A program made the translations under genes and the position numbers. Under the pieces are notes generated by a model. It saw only the letters and a program-made list of their open reading frames with translations. It had not been told where the DNA came from and did not search any database. A stretch of 64,000 bases of DNA from Algoriphagus yeomjeoni (lineage in GTDB: Bacteria; Bacteroidota; Bacteroidia; Cytophagales; Cyclobacteriaceae). The stretch covers positions 443,387-507,386 of the forward strand of contig NZ_QLLK01000002.1 of assembly GCF_003259505.1 (NCBI RefSeq), given 5' to 3'. Positions 26,001 through 33,328 of this stretch are shown piece by piece; position 1 is the first letter of the stretch; every line of letters starts with the position of its first letter.

Positions 26001-27292
26001 ATTTCCAAAAAATCCCCTCCGATACTATTATCACCTTCGCTGGCCATAATCCCCAATTTCAAATTTACCGGACCATTCTCAATAGCACCAAAGCCTTTGA
26101 TTTCCAGTTCACCGGTTTCAACTTCCCCATCCAAGGATTGAATAAATGTAAAACCATCAAAAATAGTGACATCACGGAAGTTCATCTTGGAGTTTTGATA
26201 TACTACGACCAGTCCCCAACTCCCGAACATGCCAGTTTCATCAGAAAAACCCTCATTCAAGGCTAAATCAGCGACAGTATAAGACCCTGCACCGTATTCT
26301 TTGACCAGGTCGGTAACATCCGCATAGCCAACATACATATCCCTGAGCTCCTGATCTGGGAATAGAATAGCATTCCCGGAGGAGGTGATTTCCTGATAAT
26401 CAATTGCACCTGGAGGCTTAAATTTCAGTTTCCTTTTGTCAAACTCCTGGGTATAATAAGCCGCCGGACTATATGTTCCCGAGCTTTGCAGCATAACGGA
26501 ATTCTTGGCATTTATGAATTCATCATAACTTAATGCCATTGAACGAATTACGCCATTAACAAGGATATCCATTCCGTTATCACTTAACGGAATGGACTTA
26601 AACGTTGCTGTAGACATCCCATTTGACTCTTCGATCTGAAGATTTTCTACAGGCTTCCATCCAGATTGATTAAGATCATATTCTATCGTGTTGTCATTTG
26701 TAAAACGGATGATTAAATGGTTCTGACCATCCTTAGCCACGATCTCATACTGCGGAAAAGGTCTGTTTTCCGAATCAAACATTGTAAACACATAGACGGT
26801 GTAAGGAAGGTATTCTAGGTCTTTACCTTGCTCTACTGTGTCTTTTTTACTATTCAAAGTTACAGGAGCCAGAAACCCCTCCTTTTTTGTCAGCTCAAAT
26901 GTCATTCCTGGGTTTAGTGTTCTGCCAGACCAATAGAGACCTGCGTAGATGACATCGGTGCAATTTGTGTCAGCCCCATTTTCGTCTGAAAAAAGTAGCG
27001 TAGCAGAAGAAGAATTAAATGTGCTCGGCACCTCATCAATATCTACAAAAATCATTTCTCCATTCGAATTCGGAGTATCAACTGAGTAATACTTTAAGGT
27101 CATGTTCGTATTTCCAAGAAGGGTGAAGTCCCCCCGAATCTGAAAAATATTATTGGGAACATTGGATGAGCCAATTCTGTGTCTGAATGGAACTCGATAG
27201 TCATTTTGAGCTTTCAAATCCTGAAACAGTCCCAGAAAAATAAAAAGTAAATAGAGGGAAATTAACTTTCCGGCGTTCAAGTAGCGAATCAT
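23030..27292 (-). CDS. Large secreted adhesin-like protein with type IX (type B) sorting domain
   Basis: The 1,420 residues start at the ATG at 27292; a TTG at 27307 would add five residues. A Sec signal peptide (1-29, ending LKAQ) is followed by a lectin/adhesin-like N-terminal half containing 'SFNSSSATLLFSDENGADTNCTDVIYAGLYWSGRT', as in other Bacteroidota surface proteins. DUF11-like repeats are present (about 530-650, 'VKPGQEVTFQVDIRNVGTEA', and about 890-990, 'FTNEGEEVIFIITIKNLGQN'), with Ig-like segments after them. The last 85 residues ('FPNAIWINDPARIFEIYPDN', 'VKIFNRWGQLIYH', 'WDGTYNGLKVSNGSYAAIIHI') are the gliding-motility-type CTD. That domain directs export through the type IX system and surface attachment. 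Its ligand is unknown. Confidence 0.85.
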   Translation of the reverse strand: MIRYLNAGKLISLYLLFIFLGLFQDLKAQNDYRVPFRHRIGSSNVPNNIFQIRGDFTLLGNTNMTLKYYSVDTPNSNGEMIFVDIDEVPSTFNSSSATLLFSDENGADTNCTDVIYAGLYWSGRTLNPGMTFELTKKEGFLAPVTLNSKKDTVEQGKDLEYLPYTVYVFTMFDSENRPFPQYEIVAKDGQNHLIIRFTNDNTIEYDLNQSGWKPVENLQIEESNGMSTATFKSIPLSDNGMDILVNGVIRSMALSYDEFINAKNSVMLQSSGTYSPAAYYTQEFDKRKLKFKPPGAIDYQEITSSGNAILFPDQELRDMYVGYADVTDLVKEYGAGSYTVADLALNEGFSDETGMFGSWGLVVVYQNSKMNFRDVTIFDGFTFIQSLDGEVETGELEIKGFGAIENGPVNLKLGIMASEGDNSIGGDFLEIQDQKGNWSRLSHPANSTDNFFNSSNYTPVLMKSGDLVENQRFPNLKNNLGLDIVNWQVPNPDNSLIANSQSSVKFRYGTNQDLFALYAFAFSVSSYTPDIEAYNKLISIAGAPVDDSSTVKPGQEVTFQVDIRNVGTEATEQNKLVIPVPYNALFVSAEITPNGFGTVIFDPNLGVSGSIVWDLGDIPVPNTYDEIITSLRYTLKFTEDCFVLANDNCESSLSVNGAISGIGSVSDQPFSGLPFIKGYKEGVCEGNAIYGALEIPIAGKSEFIASHCQDFELYTDLNLDNIPVFCHRDTPADLADLIMPTQEGFEVYFFVDEFGGTPLINYYVNTSLVGTEKVWVSEGPQGSCTGLRIPVELTVIPSSPPPLIGTLTYCMEAKKIPYELASEPGYTLQFFTDNDPSTSPMSSAPMIDLSTPKHYSIWVSHLKEGECESERNEVSVYIEDCSLQPEIDLSITSSIERFTNEGEEVIFIITIKNLGQNTLFNVSVNENLKGANWQIPVLGPQEERSFEVNYLISSWDMSNQQIWLFAQTNANDLQGTLVSDNDEKRVSGVTLVPGFLDYSLNTELATCEIGASGKGRITLTWNEQQSGSYILTDLTTGESEPLVPFLAQPQLIIEAVPGSYSLELVDREGNPHQISLVTVEGKEEVQFDVPGTVLACSEYAWLPEIGPDVVLTLTAPDRSNVPRKADGSFALVQTGSYSVMGIHVNSDLCPAVKSFEAEIIQPYEVEIDLRPFCSDDSSTIVDLVADSDGLVIRWFKVSTDGNEMLTLFENTRQLIVSEEGNYEVTLSDVNGCLIGRTEFEVRQSFTDPPVLSSLYSFCPERNEKVEIEVGVNFKEVSWMLNGNRVGNERVFIPQEAGQYQLEALDMLGCTFFSEFEVEEKCEPELRFPNAIWINDPARIFEIYPDNLTDNIEVKIFNRWGQLIYHCEDDAPSNELKSSCVWDGTYNGLKVSNGSYAAIIHIKNYDLNLHRTIRTSVMVLD

Positions 27293-27501
27293 TTGTAAAC
27301 CATTCAAAAAAGACCTTAGTTTTCAGGGCTGAAAGTAATTCTATTATTTCTAATTCCTAGTTGATGACTATAGATTTATTTAATGGATTGTAATAAGAAG
27401 CTAAGCGGTATAACATATGCTAATGCTTCCTTCAAATTGATTAAAATGATCTAAGTGTTTTTTTTGAAGGAATAGTATTACAAAGGCCATCATAAAATCA
27501 A

Positions 27502-27536
27502 AAAGAGGCTGTCTCACTGGTTGAGACAGCCTCTTT
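27502..27536 (-). terminator. Strong terminator after the GH30 gene
   Basis: Perfect 15-bp stem (27502-27516 with 27522-27536, 5-nt loop) with a T-rich tail on the minus strand (TTTTTGATTTT). It lies 19 bp beyond the GH30 stop at 27555. Confidence 0.85.
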
Positions 27537-27554
27537 CACCCAAATAGAATCTAA

Positions 27555-29138
27555 TTAATCATTCAAAACTACCGTCACGATTGACCTTGCTGGAATAGTA
27601 ACAGTTTCCTGAGAGACATCCAGCTGAATCGTTTGCAAATCCATTTCTTTAGAGGTGAGGTTTAGACTCTTTATAGAACTGGAAGTACCATCTAGCTCTA
27701 GTTTAGCCTCAAAATCCTGAATTCCTGAATTCACCAAAACTATAACGACCTCTTCCTCGTCGGTGGAGTGATAGGCTGAAACCAGCAAGTCAGGTGACAA
27801 CTGATTTTCCTTTCCTGTATCTACGGCAATTCGCTGATAACCTGGCCGAATAAATCGGCTGTAATTGCCTAAGGCCCAGAGCATTTTACTTTCATAGAAA
27901 TTACCATCAGCCTTGTCCTTATCGATATAAACCAAGCCATCCTTATAGTTATAGGGAGAAATTGCCAACCACCAATGCCATGCACTGGCGTTCGCAACAG
28001 TCAGGTCATTGTGGATCACACGAGCCATGTAGAGCGCTGGATCAATCCCCAGGTCTCTACCACTTCCATTGATTTCACCACCGTTGTCACCCAGTATGCA
28101 ATATTCACTCATCCAGAAACTCAGACCTGGAACTGAATTAACCTCAGCAGCAACTTGAGAGCGCTGCTTCACGGCAGATTCAAATGGTGAAGTAGTGAAA
28201 TAACTGTGGGCAGATATAGTTGGACTAACATGTGCAAGATCTGCGATGTAATTGGAAGATTCTGGGTGGAAAAAAGCTGTGATCTGTTCACCCCTTCCTT
28301 CTTTATCTGCTTGCTCGTAGAGGTAATTAATCTTTCCAGCTTCGGCCACATCGATCTTCGTACCCAAGCCATGTCGAGTCAAAGCAGCATCAAGTGATTT
28401 CACTATGCCGGCAATTTCAGAATTCCAAAATGGAGTTCCCTCCTGACCACCATCCGACCAATCCCACTGCGGCTCGTTTACCGGACTCACGTAATCTACC
28501 AGTAGTCCCTTCGCTTCTAACCCTTTGATGACCTGCGCGAGGTACTCTCCAAACTTTTCATAGTTTTCTGCTGCCAAATTAGAATGGCCACCCGATGCAT
28601 AGGCTTTGCCCGTTTTGGTAAAGTTTACCGGGGGACTATTGGGGAAAAGAAGTAATTTATTTACACCAAACTCCTGTGCAGCTTTGGCGAACCAAACTTG
28701 TCCAGCCTGCCTGTCCCAGTTGTATGATCCATCGCTTTCCAGAAAAGACTCAGCTCTCCTCCACTCATCATTTATTCCGCTTTGATCACCCTGTTGGGCA
28801 CTACCAGCACCTACATTGAATCGCCAAAGTGATAGGCCAATACCTTTGGGGTTTCCCGCAGCATCATTATCATTACTGAAAAGTAGTTCAGCAATAGCAG
28901 TCTTCTTTTGATCAGGCCAAAGCCCTACAAACTGCGCAGACCAAGCGTCAGATGCCCCAAAGTGCTCGATTACCTGATACTTTTCCGCAGGCTTTGCATT
29001 GATTTTAACGGTTAAAACTGGAAGTTCCTGGCTTGTCTTATCCTGTCCTGAGGACTGGCAGGCCAAAAAGGTCCCTAATGCCCCCAATACGAGTTGTCTG
29101 AAAAACAACCTTTTACTAATCATTTCTGTAATTTTCAT
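27555..29138 (-). CDS. GH30 glycoside hydrolase lipoprotein
   Basis: Predicted endo- or exo-acting glycosidase of family GH30 (beta-glucosylceramidase, beta-1,6-glucanase/galactanase or xylanase relatives), anchored as a lipoprotein. From the ATG at 29138 it has 527 residues; the frame extends further up to 29219, but the added 27 residues would precede the signal. The lipobox is TFLAC (Cys27). A TIM barrel follows, with the acid/base Glu222 in SPVNEPQWDW and the nucleophile Glu345 in FWMSEYCIL, then the C-terminal beta-domain with 'VVIVLVNSGIQDFEAKLELDG'. The motif context (HFGASDAW, LSLWRFNVGAGS) resembles beta-1,6-galactanase subgroups, but the substrate is not certain. It is the sole intact gene of a locus that also holds a SusD relic just upstream. 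Confidence 0.85.
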   Translation of the reverse strand: MKITEMISKRLFFRQLVLGALGTFLACQSSGQDKTSQELPVLTVKINAKPAEKYQVIEHFGASDAWSAQFVGLWPDQKKTAIAELLFSNDNDAAGNPKGIGLSLWRFNVGAGSAQQGDQSGINDEWRRAESFLESDGSYNWDRQAGQVWFAKAAQEFGVNKLLLFPNSPPVNFTKTGKAYASGGHSNLAAENYEKFGEYLAQVIKGLEAKGLLVDYVSPVNEPQWDWSDGGQEGTPFWNSEIAGIVKSLDAALTRHGLGTKIDVAEAGKINYLYEQADKEGRGEQITAFFHPESSNYIADLAHVSPTISAHSYFTTSPFESAVKQRSQVAAEVNSVPGLSFWMSEYCILGDNGGEINGSGRDLGIDPALYMARVIHNDLTVANASAWHWWLAISPYNYKDGLVYIDKDKADGNFYESKMLWALGNYSRFIRPGYQRIAVDTGKENQLSPDLLVSAYHSTDEEEVVIVLVNSGIQDFEAKLELDGTSSSIKSLNLTSKEMDLQTIQLDVSQETVTIPARSIVTVVLND

Positions 29139-29308
29139 AAATATGTGTTGTAAAAAAGGGAAGACGCTAAGCTTCCCTACAAACTGATCAATAGCCCGGG
29201 GTTTGTTACAACTGGTCATCAGATGTAAATTCTCTGACCTTGGAATTGGTAAACAATAATTCTGGGTTTCAAACTTCTTAACGTTGAGCGATATTTTTCT
29301 ATGGTAAG

Positions 29309-29470
29309 TTAAGGTACCTTGTCAGCTTTCACAATTTCTATTCCGTAGGCTGCCGCATTTTCTATCTCAACTGGAGTCAAACAGCTTCTCACATCAAAAT
29401 AGCGAAGGTCCTGAAAAGCAAGTTGAATTCTTTGCTCATGATAAAAACATAATGTCCTGTAACTCGCGGA
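29309..29470 (-). pseudogene. SusD/RagB C-terminal fragment (decayed)
   Basis: Read on the minus strand, a frame of 53 codons ending at the TAA at 29309-29311 gives 'YHEQRIQLAFQDLRYFDVRS' and then 'VEIENAAAYGIEIVKADKVP'. The first block is the SusD/RagB C-terminal signature (usual form E-R-R-I-E-L-A-F-E-G-x-R-F-F-D-L-R-R-W). In-frame stops lie just upstream (29471-29473) and no longer SusD frame is present, so this is a relic rather than a gene. It lies on the same strand directly upstream of the GH30 gene, where a susD gene of a polysaccharide locus would be expected. Confidence 0.65.
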
Positions 29471-29562
29471 TTATATAATAAGACTGTAAACTCTACTGAT
29501 TTAAAATTTCCTAAAATCACCAATACTATATCCTCAGCATATTTATACTGTTTGTTTTTGTA

Positions 29563-29570
29563 TATGTTTG
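29563..29570 (+). promoter_or_regulatory. Candidate -7 promoter element for the MBOAT operon
   Basis: TATGTTTG fits the Bacteroidota -7 consensus TAnnTTTG and lies 55 bp before the MBOAT start. No TTTG at the -33 position was found at the ideal distance, so support is partial. Confidence 0.4.
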
Positions 29571-29624
29571 CAAATTATCGCTTAAAAAATCTGTGGCATA
29601 AGTTTGGAATAATCTCAACATACC

Positions 29625-31079
29625 TTGCTCTTCAATTCACTTGACTTTGCGGTCTTTCTTCCGGTAGTATTCATCTTGTACTGGTTTGTACTTGGTAAAA
29701 ACCTAAAATCGCAAAACCTCCTGATCGTAGTTTCGAGCTACCTTTTTTATGGATGGTGGGACTGGAGATTTTTGGCTTTGATTGCATTCAGTACCTTAGT
29801 TGACTTTCTGGTAGGAATACAACTAGCCAGTACCAAAGACTCTGTTCGGCGCAAATGCCTTTTAATATTGTCTCTTTTGATCAATATTGGCTTACTGGGA
29901 TTCTTTAAATACTATAATTTCTTCCTGGATAATTTTGTAGACGCTTTTACATTCATGGGAATGCCGATCAAGGAAAATACCTTGAACATTATTTTACCTG
30001 TGGGAATCAGTTTCTATACGTTTCAGACGATGAGTTATTCCATCGATATTTATCGCAAAAAGTTAGAACCCACTAAGGACCTGGTAGCATTTTCAGCATT
30101 CGTCAGTTTCTTTCCGCAGCTGGTAGCAGGGCCTATTGAAAGAGCTTCAAACCTCCTTCCTCAGTTCTACCAAAAAAGGAATTTCGATTATAGCCAAGCT
30201 ACTGATGGATTAAGACAAGTTCTTTGGGGACTGTTCAAGAAAATTGTCATTGCAGACAATTGCGCTGAATTTGCCAACACCATATTCAACAATTCTGCTC
30301 AATATGAAGGAAGCACGCTGCTGTTGGGAGCGTTGTTTTTCACCTTTCAGATTTATGGGGATTTTTCAGGCTATTCTGACATTGCCATTGGTACTTCCAG
30401 GCTGTTTGGATTTAGTTTAATGCAAAATTTTGCCTTTCCTTATTTCTCCAGAAACATGGCGGAATTTTGGAGAAGATGGCATATTTCGCTTTCTACCTGG
30501 TTTAGAGACTATGTATATATACCGCTAGGTGGAAGCAAAGGAAATACCTTGCAGCAAATCCGAAACATCTTCATCATCTTCTTATTAAGCGGTTTTTGGC
30601 ATGGTGCAAACTGGACATTTATAGTCTGGGGGGCATTAAATGCCATTTATTTTATTCCGCTATTGCTGATGGGTAAAAACAGAAAGCATCTGGCTACTGT
30701 GGCTTCGGATGGAGAAGGGCTGAGTTTGAAAGAATTATTAGCCATGATAGGTACTTTTAGCTTAACGGTCTTTTCATGGATTTTCTTTAGAGCTGAAAAT
30801 ATGGCGCATGCACTCAGTTACATTTCCCGAATGTTCTCCAACAAATTAGTACAGTCCCCCGACTTCTCCCAATTTCCCGGAGCCATTACCTTATTGGTTC
30901 TGATTGCTGGTTTTCTTTGGGTAGAATGGAAAGGCAGGCATGGCCAATTTGGGATAGCTGGACTGAAGTTTATTCCAAGAAAAGCTTACCGATGGTCTAT
31001 GTATCTATTGATTATTTTAGCCATTGATATTTTCGGCAATACCTCTGAACAAATAGAATTTATATACTTCCAATTTTAA
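29625..31079 (+). CDS. MBOAT-family O-acyltransferase (AlgI/DltB-like)
   Basis: Multi-span inner-membrane acyltransferase that passes acyl (usually acetyl) groups from the cytoplasm to a periplasmic or surface polymer. The 484 residues start with a TTG codon. It is accepted because the resulting MLFNSLDFAVFLPVV is the conserved MBOAT opening and there is no ATG nearby. Visible: VGISFYTFQTMSYSID (126-141), WRRWHISLSTWFRDYVYIPLGG (282-303), and the catalytic-type His326 in SGFWHGANW. The SGNH-like gene follows 7 bp later, which mirrors the AlgI-AlgJ/X and PatA-PatB arrangement. The substrate polymer is unknown; exopolysaccharide is likely. Confidence 0.88.
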   Translation: MLFNSLDFAVFLPVVFILYWFVLGKNLKSQNLLIVVSSYLFYGWWDWRFLALIAFSTLVDFLVGIQLASTKDSVRRKCLLILSLLINIGLLGFFKYYNFFLDNFVDAFTFMGMPIKENTLNIILPVGISFYTFQTMSYSIDIYRKKLEPTKDLVAFSAFVSFFPQLVAGPIERASNLLPQFYQKRNFDYSQATDGLRQVLWGLFKKIVIADNCAEFANTIFNNSAQYEGSTLLLGALFFTFQIYGDFSGYSDIAIGTSRLFGFSLMQNFAFPYFSRNMAEFWRRWHISLSTWFRDYVYIPLGGSKGNTLQQIRNIFIIFLLSGFWHGANWTFIVWGALNAIYFIPLLLMGKNRKHLATVASDGEGLSLKELLAMIGTFSLTVFSWIFFRAENMAHALSYISRMFSNKLVQSPDFSQFPGAITLLVLIAGFLWVEWKGRHGQFGIAGLKFIPRKAYRWSMYLLIILAIDIFGNTSEQIEFIYFQF

Positions 31080-31086
31080 GGGTGCT

Positions 31087-31977
31087 ATGATTGAAAGGTT
31101 CTTAAAAAATATTGCTGTCTTTATTGCATTACTTATAGGGCTCAATTTTCTTCTATTCTTTTTAATAAAGGGATTTTATATCCGGGATTATAACGACGTA
31201 AACCTCAACTATTCCTCCTTTTTACTTGCCGATTCACATGGTACTCCGCTCGGGGATTTTACAGAAATCCACAATGTCCATAATTTTTCAGGCCAAAGCG
31301 ATTCCTACCTGGACATGGAACGAAAGTTAAACTTTCTGGTTAGGAACACCCAAGTAGAAAAAATATATATCAGCGTTGACGATCACACCCTGTCTCCCAC
31401 TAGGGAAGATCAAAACAACTTAGACCGATCAGCCTATTACACTAATTCTAATGATTACGCTAACTACCTAGAATACTTCCATGAAAAATACCTTTTTTAT
31501 TATTGTGTCTTTCTGAATGATCGCTATAGTTTAATAATAAAAAACTTCATTCAAAACGAGATGTTCAATTTCTCTAAATGGGGCGGAGTTCGATCGAAAA
31601 GTACTTGGGAAAGCCTTTCAGATGTGCAACAGGAGCAAATTAGCCAAGACCGAATCAACAATTACTTTGAAGCCCAAGCACCTTCTGATAAAATGTCTGA
31701 ATCATTAAAAAGGATTATTTCTATCTGCAAAGATCAGGACATAGAACTGATAGGATTGAGATTCCCACTATCCAAAACTTATGTTGATCTCCTAAATGAG
31801 GAAAGCTATGACGCGGATAGTATTTTGACAAGTTATAATTTGCCTATCATAGATTACGACAGCTTGTACTTGGAGCAAGACTCACTATTCAGAGATATGG
31901 ATCATTTGGATAGAAAAGGTGGTGAAAAATTCGCCAAGATTCTTTTCGGGAAAAAGAAAGATAATAGCCTCAGTTAG
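31087..31977 (+). CDS. SGNH-like partner of the MBOAT acyltransferase
   Basis: The 296 residues have an N-terminal membrane anchor (about 9-28) and an extracytoplasmic domain. SGNH hydrolase landmarks can be followed, in altered form: block I as FLLADSHG with Ser50 (usual GDSH), a Gly-Gln in NFSGQSDSYLD (about 67-75), the usual block III Asn region as ISVDDH (95-100), and a C-terminal block V DMDHLDRKG with Asp270 and His273. This is the layout of AlgJ/AlgX/PatB-type acetyl-transfer partners. It therefore probably completes acetylation of a surface glycan together with the upstream MBOAT protein (7 bp spacing). The loss of block III Asn is inferred by eye. Confidence 0.65.
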   Translation: MIERFLKNIAVFIALLIGLNFLLFFLIKGFYIRDYNDVNLNYSSFLLADSHGTPLGDFTEIHNVHNFSGQSDSYLDMERKLNFLVRNTQVEKIYISVDDHTLSPTREDQNNLDRSAYYTNSNDYANYLEYFHEKYLFYYCVFLNDRYSLIIKNFIQNEMFNFSKWGGVRSKSTWESLSDVQQEQISQDRINNYFEAQAPSDKMSESLKRIISICKDQDIELIGLRFPLSKTYVDLLNEESYDADSILTSYNLPIIDYDSLYLEQDSLFRDMDHLDRKGGEKFAKILFGKKKDNSLS

Positions 31978-32111
31978 TTCTTAGAATGAAATAAGAAAAA
32001 AGGTAGTTCGAGAACTTTCATATTTGCCAATAACAAAAAGTATAGGATTCATTTTAAGTTGAGTTACCTATCCTCTCCTATCACATAAGTCCGCCCAACT
32101 TGAATGTGTAG

Positions 32112-33071
32112 CTATTGCACCTCCATGACTACTAAATAGGTGGTATAACCTAAGAATGCAAGCAGAAGCAATGCGGCCTCCCAGCGGTCAAGTGTTTTCT
32201 TTTTACCAAGAAACATGGCAAGAAACAAAAACATAGTTCCTAAACCCAGCAAGTAAATATCCTGATTAAATGACATGTTGAATTCCAGTGGTTTGATAAG
32301 CGAACTCATCCCTAGAATCAGGAAAATATTGAAAATATTGGAGCCGATTATATTTCCAATTGCGATATCATTGTTCTTTTTTATTGATGCTACTACCGAA
32401 GTGGCCAGTTCCGGTAGCGAAGTTCCCGCGGCAACAATTGTTAGCCCGATGATTTTCTCACTTACCCCCAAAGACTCCGCCATTGCCACAGCATTATCCA
32501 CAACCAGCTTACCTCCAATCACCAACCCGGCTAAACCTCCCACAATAAACCCCCAGATTTTAAGATTTGAATATTCTTTATGATGAGTATTTACAGAAAC
32601 CGGATCGGATTTGAGCAGAGTGAACACGTAAAAAAGAAACCCTCCGAAAAGTGCCAATAAAATAATACCGTCGAGTAAGGAAAGCCCTCTGTTTTCACCC
32701 ATGAAAAAATCATTGGCCAAAAGTAATAACACTATTACCGCCACAAAGGAGAACGGTATTTCTTTCCAAACAGTGCTAGACTGAACCGCCAAAGGTGTCA
32801 CAAGTCCAGCAATACCGAGTATGAAGAACAAATTGAAGTTATTCGACCCGATGACATTGCCATAAACTATATCCTCATACCCGCCCAAAGAAGCAACGAA
32901 GTTCACCACTAGTTCTGGGGCCGAGGTCCCAAATGCAACAATTGTCAGTCCTATAGCGAGATCGGAAACTCTATGTTTTTTTGCCAGGACTGATGCCCCG
33001 TCAACCAACCAATCAGCCCCTTTGACTAATAGTAGCAACCCTGCAATAAGAATAATAACCTGAAGTATCAT
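32112..33071 (-). CDS. yrbG: Calcium/sodium antiporter (YrbG-type, CaCA superfamily)
   Basis: Inner-membrane cation exchanger. The 319 residues contain the two inverted alpha-repeats that define the family: GTSAPELVVNFVASLGG with GNVIGSNNFNLFFILG in the first half, and GTSLPELATSVVASI with GNIIGSNIFNIFLILG in the second. About ten membrane helices are present and a cytoplasmic loop lies near residues 150-165. The start ATG (33071) gives the usual MILQVIILIAGLLLLVKGADWLVDGA opening. It is a single gene with no obvious operon partner. Confidence 0.9.
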   Translation of the reverse strand: MILQVIILIAGLLLLVKGADWLVDGASVLAKKHRVSDLAIGLTIVAFGTSAPELVVNFVASLGGYEDIVYGNVIGSNNFNLFFILGIAGLVTPLAVQSSTVWKEIPFSFVAVIVLLLLANDFFMGENRGLSLLDGIILLALFGGFLFYVFTLLKSDPVSVNTHHKEYSNLKIWGFIVGGLAGLVIGGKLVVDNAVAMAESLGVSEKIIGLTIVAAGTSLPELATSVVASIKKNNDIAIGNIIGSNIFNIFLILGMSSLIKPLEFNMSFNQDIYLLGLGTMFLFLAMFLGKKKTLDRWEAALLLLAFLGYTTYLVVMEVQ

Positions 33072-33214
33072 AAGGCAATTAGATGCTATTATAATAAAGG
33101 ATAAGAATAGAATTAACCATAAATCCTACCCAAGAAATAAGAATATAACTTATCAAATCAATGTGATCAACCCAAATGGCTAAAAGGTGAAGATTTACAA
33201 GAAAATCACTTTAG

Positions 33215-33328
33215 CTATCCTACTTTATCAGAATTTGGCTTCTTCAACACCAGAAAGAAGCAATACACCGTAACCGAAATGACGGCAACCTGGGTGATGA
33301 CAGCTAGAATTAATGCGGAACTATTCAT
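33215..33328 (-). CDS. 37-residue small subunit of the LeuT-type transporter (MetS-like)
   Basis: A short gene not visible as a long frame: ATG at 33326-33328, TAG at 33215-33217, giving a 37-residue protein that starts MNSSALILAVITQVAVISV and ends with a charged tail (LKKPNSDKVG). It is one hydrophobic helix with a short polar end. Its start overlaps the end of the NSS transporter gene by 8 bp (ATGAATAG), so it is translationally coupled. The layout matches the small MetS-type subunits encoded just after MetP/LeuT-family transporters in other bacteria, and small symporter accessory proteins of similar size in Bacteroidota. Function inferred from position and size. Confidence 0.75.
   Translation of the reverse strand: MNSSALILAVITQVAVISVTVYCFFLVLKKPNSDKVG

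Larger units (their letters stand above)
29139..29624. other. Intergenic region between divergent GH30 and MBOAT genes
   Basis: 486 bases. Besides the SusD relic (29309-29470) and the MBOAT promoter element at 29563-29570, it holds the GH30 leader. No other feature was seen. Confidence 0.45.
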
